The notes under the pieces are model-generated. The model was not told the origin of the DNA and searched no databases. It saw only the letters and a program-made list of their open reading frames with translations. The translations under genes were made by a program, and so were the position numbers. Positions 1 to 8,028 of a stretch of 64,000 nt of DNA are shown piece by piece; the stretch's first letter is position 1; the number at the start of each line of letters is the position of its first letter. The stretch is from Parabacteroides sp. 52 (lineage in GTDB: Bacteria; Bacteroidota; Bacteroidia; Bacteroidales; Tannerellaceae). Where the stretch lies: the NCBI RefSeq assembly GCF_010500925.1, contig NZ_QVMG01000001.1, positions 124,001 to 188,000 on the forward strand. Reading direction: 5' to 3'.

Positions 1-504
1 GCGAAGCACTGTACGACCAATAATGATTTCGTCATTATTATTCAATACAACAACTTCTCCTTTTTCTAAGAAACTGCTATTATATAACGTATGATTTTTG
101 CTATTATTATCTGAAAGATAATGTTTATATCCGCCTTTGGCTTCTTTTTTTACTTCAATGCGAATATGCTCTCTGCTCATCGATTTATCTGCAGTGACAA
201 TGCTTATGGTAGCATTGGAAGCGGCAGACTGACGACCAATAAGAGTAACTCCCTCATACAGAGGAAATATCTGTTCACGTGTATTTTCATCCGGCAAAAC
301 AGTCAGCGTGCCCATACTCGTCTTCAGTGGCTGAATAAGCGTTGTTTCTGAAGAACCGGAAGCAGCCGATTTATTTGCAAATACAAGTGAAATGGGTATT
401 GCTTTTTTGCACTTAGGGCATTTGAATGATTGAATACCGGGGGGTAATTTTCCCTCGTCAACCTTCAACCCGACATGGCAATGCGGACATCTTACTGAAA
501 TCAT
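1..504 (-). CDS. Zinc-ribbon and FHA domain protein (partial, C-terminus beyond the window)
   Basis: Reading leftwards from the ATG at 504, an open frame runs off the window edge after 168 codons. Residues 7-10 (CPHC) and about 29-32 (CPKC) form an MJ0042-like zinc ribbon. From about residue 60 there is a forkhead-associated (FHA) fold, with LIGRQS near the start of the domain and the phosphothreonine-binding SMSREH motif in the middle. FHA domains bind phosphothreonine peptides, so this is probably a signalling adaptor. Its ATG overlaps the stop of the upstream Asp-rich gene (ATGA), which implies translational coupling. The domain order is the mirror image of the FHA protein at 880-1536. The partners of a kinase/phosphatase pathway may lie to the left; that is inference. 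Confidence 0.85.
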   Translation of the reverse strand, partial: MISVRCPHCHVGLKVDEGKLPPGIQSFKCPKCKKAIPISLVFANKSAASGSSETTLIQPLKTSMGTLTVLPDENTREQIFPLYEGVTLIGRQSAASNATISIVTADKSMSREHIRIEVKKEAKGGYKHYLSDNNSKNHTLYNSSFLEKGEVVVLNNNDEIIIGRTVLR

Positions 505-749
505 AGAATGATAATGTCGTCAACTCCGTCGAAAGTCATATCTGAAGATGATATATCCCACATATCGGAATCAGACAACATAACAGTATCATCTGACATC
601 GTGATAAAGTCTGATCCATCCAAACTTTCATCCACAACGATTGCATCCGATAAGAAAGCATCTTCATTGTCTATGTCCACAATTACTGCATCAGTCCAAA
701 CAGCATCATCACTGTCTATAGTCACGAATGTATATTCTTGCTCTTGCAT
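501..749 (-). CDS. Asp-rich small protein without basic residues, unknown function
   Basis: An 82-residue protein that I do not recognise. It has about 20 Asp and 4 Glu and no Lys, Arg or His, so the net charge is near -24. The acidic residues recur between short hydrophobic beta-like stretches (DAVIVD, DAIVVD, DDIIIL), which could suit metal binding or an acidic interaction surface. There is no signal peptide. A TACATTTG -7 box lies about 28 bases upstream, and the stop overlaps the ATG of the zinc-ribbon/FHA gene, so this is likely a real, translationally coupled gene and not a chance frame. A frame on the other strand here is its shadow. Function is unknown. Confidence 0.7.
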   Translation of the reverse strand: MQEQEYTFVTIDSDDAVWTDAVIVDIDNEDAFLSDAIVVDESLDGSDFITMSDDTVMLSDSDMWDISSSDMTFDGVDDIIIL

Positions 750-776
750 AATTATTTGAATCTAATAAATCCGAAG

Positions 777-784
777 CAAATGTA
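777..784 (-). promoter_or_regulatory. Bacteroidetes -7 box for the Asp-rich/FHA gene pair
   Basis: On the minus strand this reads TACATTTG, matching TAnnTTTG, 28 bases before the ATG at 749. No clear TTTG -33 box is seen. Confidence 0.45.
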
Positions 785-879
785 GAAAAAGTAATTGATT
801 AAGAAATAGAGAATTTTATCTTATAATCAAACGGTTGGGTTTATTGTACAAAAGGCTTACTTTAGGTTACAAAACCGAT

Positions 880-1536
880 TTATTCATTTACCCATTTAGC
901 CTTACAGGAAGAGACAGGGCATTGCTTGCGGTTCTTCAACGACTCCCAGGGTATTTCTCCTAAAAAATTACCGCATTTCGGACAAACATAATCTATTTTA
1001 AACTGGTTGGCTATATCTTGTAACTGCTGGGGCACTTTAGCAGATTGTTTGGCTCCCAGGAAAATACCGATTGTCGGGGCACAGATAACAAGCAACAAAC
1101 TAACAATAAAAAGCAAAGGGCTACCTTTCCCCAAAAAACCAATAAAGACACCTATAATGCCTGGTAAAGCAAAAGGAAGCGACTGAAATAATCTGATTTT
1201 AAACTGATTGGATGATTGTATTCTCACCTTCGCCGCAACATAGTTGTCATACACTTCTTTTAGGGCGGCAAACTCCTCGCTGTAATTATTGTTAAACCTT
1301 AATATATCAGATAGGCTAACCGTTTGCGAATCCCCAAACCGAAGCTGATCTGTCAGAGCAACCCTTTTTTTAACTACCTGTTGCTCATTGACAAAAGTTC
1401 CATTGGTTGATCCCAAATCTTCCAAAAGCCAAACACCATCCGGTTGACGTACCAAAGAGGCATGATACCGGCTCACATATTGGGCATCAATCGTATAATC
1501 ATTGTCGTTTGCTTTTCCTATCTTTATCATTCTCAA
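880..1536 (-). CDS. FHA domain membrane protein with C-terminal zinc ribbon
   Basis: A 218-residue protein. Residues 1-80 form an FHA domain (IGKANDND, the SRYHA phosphopeptide-binding segment, LEDLGSTNGTFVN). Two adjacent hydrophobic segments around residues 120-165 are probably membrane-spanning. The tail carries CPKC and a second CPVSSC pair, a zinc ribbon. FHA domains read phosphothreonine, so this looks like a membrane-anchored phospho-signal receptor. Its start overlaps the stop of the LytTR gene by 4 bases (ATGA), indicating one transcript. The substrate is unknown; the FHA call is firm and the membrane topology less so. Confidence 0.88.
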   Translation of the reverse strand: MRMIKIGKANDNDYTIDAQYVSRYHASLVRQPDGVWLLEDLGSTNGTFVNEQQVVKKRVALTDQLRFGDSQTVSLSDILRFNNNYSEEFAALKEVYDNYVAAKVRIQSSNQFKIRLFQSLPFALPGIIGVFIGFLGKGSPLLFIVSLLLVICAPTIGIFLGAKQSAKVPQQLQDIANQFKIDYVCPKCGNFLGEIPWESLKNRKQCPVSSCKAKWVNE

Positions 1537-1916
1537 TCCTTCTTATCTTCCGGTTTGCCCATCTCTTTTTCCAAAGCCTCTTTTAAGACCTTCAACGGAT
1601 CTTTAGAAATGATCAATTCACGGGGTTTCCCTTCATTAGATAAAAGGAGAAGCCGCTGTTTAGGTAAATTGATTTGTAAAATATGATTTTTATTAATGAT
1701 GTGACTTTTACCGACACGCATTAAAATGGTATTACAACCCGCCACCTGTCGCTCCAGCATCTCTTCGATCTTTCCTATATTGATTGCAAATGTAAATTGG
1801 ATTCCATTTGATAAGAGTAATTTGGTATAATTTCTGTCTGCTTCAAAATATAGAATCTGTCCTATCTTTATGCGTAATAATTCATCTCTAGTCTTAATAA
1901 TCAAGTATCGCTCCAT
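1533..1916 (-). CDS. LytTR-domain DNA-binding protein
   Basis: A 127-residue protein made almost entirely of a LytTR DNA-binding domain: ILYFEADRNYTKL at the N-terminal side, a central MRVGKSHIINKNHI segment, then a short charged tail. There is no receiver domain, so it is not a standard response regulator; activity may be set by partners, and the co-transcribed FHA proteins are the obvious candidates (inference). It is first in its operon, has a strong promoter 43 bases upstream, and is translationally coupled to the FHA-membrane gene. LytTR proteins often bind pairs of direct repeats upstream of targets; none was identified here. Confidence 0.85.
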   Translation of the reverse strand: MERYLIIKTRDELLRIKIGQILYFEADRNYTKLLLSNGIQFTFAINIGKIEEMLERQVAGCNTILMRVGKSHIINKNHILQINLPKQRLLLLSNEGKPRELIISKDPLKVLKEALEKEMGKPEDKKD

Positions 1917-1958
1917 ACTGTTTCGCTTATTATTCTTTCATCAAACTACAACAAACGA

Positions 1959-1989
1959 CAAAATTAGTCTTTTTCTTCAATACAGCAAA
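1959..1989 (-). promoter_or_regulatory. Promoter of the LytTR-FHA operon
   Basis: On the minus strand this reads TTTG, a 19-base spacer, then TAATTTTG, which matches the Bacteroidetes -33/-7 promoter. The -7 box ends 43 bases before the ATG at 1916. Confidence 0.6.
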
Positions 1990-2120
1990 GAAAAGAAGAA
2001 ACAGCCTTCTTGGTACCCTTGAGTATTTAACGGATTTATCCAGTATATATTTTGAATTCAGATAGATATTTATGCACAAGAAACAAAGTGTTCCACTTTT
2101 CCTGGGGGTGTAACAGCTTA

Positions 2121-2166
2121 AATAAAAAAGAAGGGCTGCCCAATTTGAGTATTTGGACACCCCTTC
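2121..2166 (-). terminator. Rho-independent terminator of ppdK
   Basis: On the minus strand a 12-base stem (GAAGGG plus GTGTCC, one mismatch) closes on the matching CCCTTC side and is followed by TTTTTTATT. It lies 20 bases past the ppdK stop. Confidence 0.8.
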
Positions 2167-2186
2167 CTTATTTATTACCTCTATTC

Positions 2187-4907
2187 TTAGTTTTCAATAG
2201 CCGCTTGTGCTGCCGCTACGCGCGCAATAGGCACACGGAAAGGAGAACAAGATACATAATTCAATCCGACCTTGTGGCAGAACTTCACAGAGGATGGCTC
2301 CCCACCGTGTTCCCCGCAAATACCACACTTCAAGTCCGGACGTACTGCACGGCCTTTATCTGTTGCCATACGAACCAACTGCCCTACTCCGTTTTGATCC
2401 AATACCTGGAATGGATCAAACTTCAGAATTTTCTTTTCCAAATAGATAGGCAAGAAAGAAGCGATATCGTCCCGAGAATACCCAAATGTCATCTGTGTCA
2501 AATCGTTTGTTCCAAAAGAGAAGAACTCGGCAGAAGAGGCAATGCGATCAGCCGTCAAAGCTGCACGCGGAATTTCAATCATTGTACCAATCTTATAAGC
2601 AATCTTTTCTCCCTTTTCTGCAAACAACTCATCCGCTGTACGACGGATAATCTTTTCCTGCTCCAGGAACTCATACAGAATACCAGTCAAAGGAACCATG
2701 ATCTCCGGAATGGCTGTGACTCCTTCTTTTTTCAATTCCAAGGCAGCTCCCAAAATAGCTTTTGTCTGCATCTCTGTGATTTCGGGATAGGTATTTCCTA
2801 AGCGGCATCCACGGTGTCCTAACATCGGGTTGGATTCACAAAGCGCTTCCACTCGTTGACGAATAATTTCCATCGGCAATCCCATCGCTTTAGACATTTC
2901 CTGTTGCCCTTTTTCATCATGAGGCACGAACTCATGCAGGGGGGGGTCTAGTAAACGAACAGTCACCGGACATCCGTCCATGGCTTTGAATATACCTTTA
3001 AAGTCTTCTTTCTGATAAGGCAACAGTCTCTCCAAAGCCTTCTTACGGTCTTCCGTACTATCTGCCAGGATCATTTCGCGCATGGCAACGATTTTTTCTC
3101 CTTCAAAAAACATATGCTCCGTACGGCAAAGCCCGATGCCGCAAGCACCAAACTTACGAGCTACAGCAGCATCTTTAGGCGTATCCGCATTGGTACGTAC
3201 CATCATTTTGGCATACTTCTCGGTCAGCGTCATCAACTCGTTGAAGTCACCGGTCACTTCCGCCTCCATTGTCTTTATCTTTCCATCATAGACTTCACCT
3301 GTAGTACCGTTGAGAGAGATGAAATCTCCTTCTTTAAAGATTTTACCGTCTACTTCTATCGTCTTATTTTTATAATCAATATTTAAACTTCCTGCACCGG
3401 AAACGCAACATTTACCCATACCCCGGGCAACAACAGCCGCATGTGAAGTCATTCCTCCACGGGCAGTAAGAATACCTTCCGCCACTGCCATACCTGCCAA
3501 ATCCTCCGGTGATGTTTCAATACGTACCATTACCACCTTTTTACCGGCTTTATACCAGTCGGAAGCATCTTCAGCAAAGAAAACGATCTGCCCGGTAGCC
3601 GCACCAGGAGAAGCCGGTAAACCTTTCGCCAATACCTTGGCACTCTTCAAGGCCTCTTTGTCAAATACCGGGTGAAGCAATTCATCCAGTTTATTCGGCT
3701 CTATACGTAACAAAGTCGTTTTCTCATCGATCATACCCTGACGCAACAGATCCATAGCTATTTTGACCATGGCGGCACCTGTACGTTTACCATTACGCGT
3801 TTGCAGGAACCATAGTTTTCCCTCCTGCACGGTAAACTCCATATCTTGCATATCCCGGTAGTGATTCTCTAATTTTGTTTGGATAGCATCTAATTCTTTA
3901 TAGATTTCCGGCATAGCTTCTTCCATGGAAGGATATTTCGTTCTTCGCTCTTCTTCTGACACATTGGCCAATTCAGCCCATTGCTGAGAACCATATCGGG
4001 TAATTTGCTGAGGGGTACGGATACCGGCAACCACATCTTCTCCTTGTGCATTGATCAGGTATTCTCCATTAAAAACATCTTCTCCATTACCGGCGTCCCG
4101 AGAGAAACAAACCCCTGTGGCTGAAGTATCTCCCATATTACCGAATACCATCGCCTGTACGTTTACAGCAGTACCCCATTCCGCCGGGATACCCTCCATT
4201 TTACGGTACAAGATTGCACGGTCGTTCATCCATGAATCAAAAACAGAGCATACAGCTCCCCATAATTGCTCATAAGCATCTGTCGGAAAATCCCTGCCGG
4301 TTTGTTCTTTCACGGCGGCTTTGAACTTACACACCAGGTTCTTTAAGTCATCTACTTCCAGTTGGTTATCCAGTTGAACGCCTTTTTCTTCTTTCACTTC
4401 TTCGATAATGGCTTCAAACGGATCTATATCTTCTTTATTCGTAGGCTTCATTCCTAAAACAACATCTCCGTACATTTGTACAAAACGGCGATAAGAATCC
4501 CAGGCAAAACGAGCATTTCCTGTTTTCCGGGTCATTCCTTCTACGACTTCGTCATTCAATCCCAGGTTCAGGATCGTATCCATCATACCCGGCATAGAAG
4601 CACGCGCACCGGAACGTACAGAAACTAACAAAGGGTTTTCTATATCACCGAACTTGGAGTTCATCAGTTGTTCCACATTGGCTATTGCTTTTTCTACATC
4701 AGCTTTTAACAATTCCACAACCTTATCTCTTCCCAATTCATAGTACTCGGTACAGACTTCGGTTGTGATTGTAAATCCCGGAGGAACCGGAACGCCAATT
4801 AAATTCATCTCGGCAAGGTTTGCTCCCTTGCCACCCAGCAGATTCTTCATTTCTGCTTTTCCTTCGGCTTCTCCATTACCAAAGGTGTAAACTCTCTTTT
4901 TCTCCAT
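2187..4907 (-). CDS. ppdK: Pyruvate, phosphate dikinase
   Basis: PPDK interconverts pyruvate + ATP + Pi and PEP + AMP + PPi in the cytoplasm. The 906-residue length fits the family. The N-terminal ATP-grasp part contains GGKGANLAEM and the SVRSGARASMPGMMDT segment. The phosphohistidine domain has GGMTSHAAVVARGMGK, and the C-terminal PEP/pyruvate barrel has GHRGCRLG, RLLDPPLHEF and CGICGEHGG. An ATG at 4967 would add 20 residues, but a TATATTTG -7 box at 4973-4980 places transcription start at about 4966, so the ATG at 4907 is the sensible start. With the PPi-dependent phosphofructokinase at 37.4 kb it suggests a PPi-linked glycolysis (inference). Confidence 0.97.
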   Translation of the reverse strand: MEKKRVYTFGNGEAEGKAEMKNLLGGKGANLAEMNLIGVPVPPGFTITTEVCTEYYELGRDKVVELLKADVEKAIANVEQLMNSKFGDIENPLLVSVRSGARASMPGMMDTILNLGLNDEVVEGMTRKTGNARFAWDSYRRFVQMYGDVVLGMKPTNKEDIDPFEAIIEEVKEEKGVQLDNQLEVDDLKNLVCKFKAAVKEQTGRDFPTDAYEQLWGAVCSVFDSWMNDRAILYRKMEGIPAEWGTAVNVQAMVFGNMGDTSATGVCFSRDAGNGEDVFNGEYLINAQGEDVVAGIRTPQQITRYGSQQWAELANVSEEERRTKYPSMEEAMPEIYKELDAIQTKLENHYRDMQDMEFTVQEGKLWFLQTRNGKRTGAAMVKIAMDLLRQGMIDEKTTLLRIEPNKLDELLHPVFDKEALKSAKVLAKGLPASPGAATGQIVFFAEDASDWYKAGKKVVMVRIETSPEDLAGMAVAEGILTARGGMTSHAAVVARGMGKCCVSGAGSLNIDYKNKTIEVDGKIFKEGDFISLNGTTGEVYDGKIKTMEAEVTGDFNELMTLTEKYAKMMVRTNADTPKDAAVARKFGACGIGLCRTEHMFFEGEKIVAMREMILADSTEDRKKALERLLPYQKEDFKGIFKAMDGCPVTVRLLDPPLHEFVPHDEKGQQEMSKAMGLPMEIIRQRVEALCESNPMLGHRGCRLGNTYPEITEMQTKAILGAALELKKEGVTAIPEIMVPLTGILYEFLEQEKIIRRTADELFAEKGEKIAYKIGTMIEIPRAALTADRIASSAEFFSFGTNDLTQMTFGYSRDDIASFLPIYLEKKILKFDPFQVLDQNGVGQLVRMATDKGRAVRPDLKCGICGEHGGEPSSVKFCHKVGLNYVSCSPFRVPIARVAAAQAAIEN

Positions 4908-4972
4908 AATAATATACAATAGTGTTATTTGGTTACAATTTCCTATTTTGCTATGTCTAGATTGCAATGGTA

Positions 4973-4980
4973 CAAATATA
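4973..4980 (-). promoter_or_regulatory. -7 box of ppdK
   Basis: The minus strand reads TATATTTG (TAnnTTTG). It gives a leader of about 60 bases and excludes the ATG at 4967 as the start. Confidence 0.5.
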
Positions 4981-5068
4981 TGTCATTTACGCATAGTGAT
5001 AGAGAATTGGTCTGAAATAAATTTTGTGTTTTATAGCTATATATAGGTATTGGTATCAAGTAAATATG

Positions 5069-5076
5069 TACATTTG
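5069..5076 (+). promoter_or_regulatory. -7 box upstream of rlmD
   Basis: TACATTTG matches TAnnTTTG. Transcription would start near 5083, downstream of both in-frame ATGs (5024 and 5066), which supports the TTG at 5105 as the rlmD start. Confidence 0.45.
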
Positions 5077-5104
5077 TGTGGCGAAATTTTTAAACACAAA
5101 AGCT

Positions 5105-6520
5105 TTGGCAAGAAAAAAGAAGCAATTACCCTTATTAGAAAAGGTTACAATCACAGGTGTAGCCGCCGAAGGAAAGGCTATTGCAAAAGTAGAAGAAAAG
5201 GTCATATTTGTTCCCTATGTAGCTCCTGGTGACATTGTAGATATTCAGCTGACACGTAAAAAAAACAGTTACGCGGAAGGTAAAGCCGTTTACTTTCATG
5301 CCTACTCCCCTACACGCACCGAACCCTTCTGCGAGCACTTTGGGATATGTGGTGGCTGCAAATGGCAGCACCTGCCTTATGACGAACAGTTGATGTATAA
5401 ACAGAAACAAGTATTAGACAATCTGACCCGGATCGGAAAAATAGAAATGGAGGAAGTCCTACCTATCGTCGGTTCCGAACGGACCACTTTTTACCGCAAT
5501 AAGCTGGAATATACTTTCTCAAATAAAAAATGGCTGACAGAAGAACAGATTAAGTCCGGAGCCACTTTCGATCAGATGAGCGGAGTGGGCTTTCATATTC
5601 CCGGAATGTTTGACAAGGTACTGGATATTAATAAATGTTGGCTTCAGGATGATATTTCCAACCGGATCCGCCTCTCCATCAAACACTTTTGCCTGACACA
5701 GGAAGGATATCCATTCTTTGACCTGCGCAACCAGGAAGGTTTTATGCGCACCTTAATGATTCGTACAACTTCCACAGGCGATCTCATGGTAGTGGTAGTT
5801 TTCTACCAAGAGGATAAAGAACGCCGTGAGGCTCTTCTTTCTCATCTGAAAGAAGAATTTCCGGAAATCACCTCTCTGCAATATGTTATCAATGGCAAAT
5901 GCAATGATACCATTACAGACCAGGATATTATTCTTTTTGATGGAAAAGATCACATCATTGAAAAGATGGAAGGGCTCTCCTTTAAGATCGGTCCCAAATC
6001 TTTTTACCAAACAAACAGCGAACAGGCGTACAACCTATACAAAATAACCCGGGATTTTGCAGGACTAACTGGTAACGAACTGGTATACGACCTGTATACG
6101 GGAACAGGCACAATTGCCAACTTCGTAGCCGGTAAAGCCCAGAAAGTGATCGGAATCGAATATGTTCCAGAAGCGATAGAAGACGCCAAAGTTAATTCGG
6201 CCTTGAACCATATCGAAAACACTTTGTTCTTTGCCGGAGATATGAAAGACATACTGACGCAAGAGTTTATCTCATCACACGGCCGGCCGGATGTGATCAT
6301 TACCGATCCTCCCCGTGCAGGTATGCATGAAGATGTAATCAACACTCTTCTTTTTGCCCAACCGAAACGCATTGTATATGTCAGTTGCAATCCAGCCACA
6401 CAGGCGCGTGACTTGCAATTATTAGACGAACAATATGCCGTAAAAAAGGTACAGCCTGTCGATATGTTCCCTCACACACATCATGTAGAAAACGTAGTCT
6501 TATTAGAAAAAAGATCCTGA
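5105..6520 (+). CDS. rlmD: 23S rRNA (uracil-5-)-methyltransferase, RlmD/RumA family
   Basis: Methylates a uracil of 23S rRNA using S-adenosylmethionine. An N-terminal TRAM domain (VTITGVAAEGKAIAK) is followed by an iron-sulfur cysteine set (CEHFGICGGCKW plus a later Cys). The C-terminal methyltransferase has DLYTGTGTI for SAM, DPPRAGMH, and VSCNPAT with the catalytic Cys. In-frame ATGs at 5024 and 5066 would add residues atypical of the family and precede the predicted transcription start. The preferred start is the TTG at 5105, giving a protein beginning ARKKKQLP (471 residues). The exact enzyme (RlmD versus a sibling) is not certain. The mltF-like gene follows after 7 bases. Confidence 0.9.
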   Translation: MARKKKQLPLLEKVTITGVAAEGKAIAKVEEKVIFVPYVAPGDIVDIQLTRKKNSYAEGKAVYFHAYSPTRTEPFCEHFGICGGCKWQHLPYDEQLMYKQKQVLDNLTRIGKIEMEEVLPIVGSERTTFYRNKLEYTFSNKKWLTEEQIKSGATFDQMSGVGFHIPGMFDKVLDINKCWLQDDISNRIRLSIKHFCLTQEGYPFFDLRNQEGFMRTLMIRTTSTGDLMVVVVFYQEDKERREALLSHLKEEFPEITSLQYVINGKCNDTITDQDIILFDGKDHIIEKMEGLSFKIGPKSFYQTNSEQAYNLYKITRDFAGLTGNELVYDLYTGTGTIANFVAGKAQKVIGIEYVPEAIEDAKVNSALNHIENTLFFAGDMKDILTQEFISSHGRPDVIITDPPRAGMHEDVINTLLFAQPKRIVYVSCNPATQARDLQLLDEQYAVKKVQPVDMFPHTHHVENVVLLEKRS

Positions 6521-6527
6521 TACATAC

Positions 6528-7913
6528 ATGTATAAACCATTCGTATCCCTCTTCTTTTTCCTCTTCTTTCTAACCGCCTGTTATGGCAATAGGAAAGAGA
6601 AAGAAGGATATGTTTCCAGGGATCTGACTCAACTGAGAGATTCAGGAGAGATAACAGCAGTAACCCTTTACAGTTCTACCTCTTATTTTCAATACAAGAT
6701 GAGTGAGATGGGATACGAATACGACCTGATAAAGGACTTCGCAAACAGCCAGGGCTTAAAACTGAATATCAAAGTAGCAGAAAACAGCAATCGCCTGATT
6801 GAAATGCTGCTTGCCGGAGAAGCCGACGTAGTCGCCTACCCCATGCATAACACCAGTTTATCCAAACAGGATGTTCTTTTCTGTGGGATAGAAACCCTCT
6901 CTTCCCAGGTATTGATTCAACGGGCAAATCGGGGGGATAAAATCATAAAGGATGTAACTCAACTAATTGATAAAGAGGTGTATGTTAATGCATCCACCCG
7001 TTATGCCCAGCGTTTGAACAACCTAAACGAAGAACTGGGGGGAGGTATTCATATCAAATATATCCAGAAGGATACGGTAACAACAGAGGACCTGATAGAG
7101 ATGGTCTCTTTAGGTGAAATACCTTATACCATAAGCGACGACAATACAGCACGGCTGAACAAAACCTATTATTGGAATATCCATGTAAGCCTGCCTGTCA
7201 GCTTCGTTCAACGATCTTCCTGGATTGTAAGAAAGAATAGTCCGGAATTGGCAGCAGCAATTGATAACTGGGCTTCCGATAGAAAAGGTAAACAAAGCTA
7301 CAAAGCTGTGGTTAAACGTTATTTCGAACTAAGCAAACAACCTATCGAATCCACAATTCCCCCAATAGAAAATGGACACATATCCCCTTATGATGCTTTG
7401 TTCAAAAAATATGCCCCTCTTTTAGGTTGGGACTGGCAACTATTAGCCTCCATAGCCTACCAGGAATCTCATTTCAATCCGAATGCCGTCTCCTGGGCTG
7501 GTGCAGAAGGGCTGATGGGGATTATGCCCGGAACTGCAAGGGCTTTGGGGGTAACTCCACATGAACTAAAAAATCCGGAAATAGGAGTTCGTACCGGTGT
7601 CGAGTGCTTGCGCCGTTTCCGACAAGGTTTTTCCGAAGTAGAAGACGCAACCGAACTTATAAAACTAACCCTGGCTTCTTACAATGCCGGTATCGGACAT
7701 ATTTATGATGCCCAGCGCCTTGCTGAAAAATACGGAAAAGACCCAACAGTATGGGAGGATAATGTCAACGAGTATGTTCGGTTAAAAAGAGACCCGGAAT
7801 ATTACAATGACCCGGTCTGCAAACATGGATACCTGCGTGGAACAGAGACATTCAACTATGTCCATGAAGTCATGAAGCGATACGCCTACTACAAATCAAA
7901 AACTTCCAATTAA
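6528..7913 (+). CDS. mltF: MltF-like lytic murein transglycosylase lipoprotein
   Basis: Cleaves peptidoglycan with 1,6-anhydro ring formation in the periplasm. The N-terminus is a lipoprotein signal with an LTAC lipobox at Cys18. Residues about 40-260 resemble a family 3 solute-binding domain, and about 285-400 form the SLT lysozyme-like domain with the catalytic Glu at about 313 (YQESHFNPNA), the GLMGIMP motif and SYNAGIGH. This two-domain order is that of MltF. It lies 7 bases after rlmD and probably shares its transcript. The length of 461 residues fits. Confidence 0.92.
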   Translation: MYKPFVSLFFFLFFLTACYGNRKEKEGYVSRDLTQLRDSGEITAVTLYSSTSYFQYKMSEMGYEYDLIKDFANSQGLKLNIKVAENSNRLIEMLLAGEADVVAYPMHNTSLSKQDVLFCGIETLSSQVLIQRANRGDKIIKDVTQLIDKEVYVNASTRYAQRLNNLNEELGGGIHIKYIQKDTVTTEDLIEMVSLGEIPYTISDDNTARLNKTYYWNIHVSLPVSFVQRSSWIVRKNSPELAAAIDNWASDRKGKQSYKAVVKRYFELSKQPIESTIPPIENGHISPYDALFKKYAPLLGWDWQLLASIAYQESHFNPNAVSWAGAEGLMGIMPGTARALGVTPHELKNPEIGVRTGVECLRRFRQGFSEVEDATELIKLTLASYNAGIGHIYDAQRLAEKYGKDPTVWEDNVNEYVRLKRDPEYYNDPVCKHGYLRGTETFNYVHEVMKRYAYYKSKTSN

Positions 7914-7972
7914 CCTCTCTCCTTCACCCTCTTCCAATCATGCCTGTATAAAGAATAAAAAGCAACGAACAA

Positions 7973-8002
7973 TTGCCTGTTCACAAGAAATACCTACCTT
8001 TG
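7973..8002 (+). promoter_or_regulatory. Promoter of the aminopeptidase P gene
   Basis: TTG at 7973, a spacer of 19 bases, then TACCTTTG at 7995-8002. The ATG at 8029 follows by 26 bases. Confidence 0.55.
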
Positions 8003-8028
8003 GTTGCATTAAACCAAAAAGACACAAT

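Noticed and set aside
508..759. 83-codon plus-strand frame rich in Ser
   Set aside because: It is the antisense of the Asp-rich gene, which has a promoter and a coupled neighbour; composition is explained by that gene.
1930..2160. 76-codon minus-strand frame between the LytTR gene and ppdK
   Set aside because: It runs out of the ppdK terminator and through the LytTR promoter; no family features.
2052..2801. 249-codon plus-strand frame
   Set aside because: It is antisense to the conserved C-terminus of ppdK and includes its terminator.
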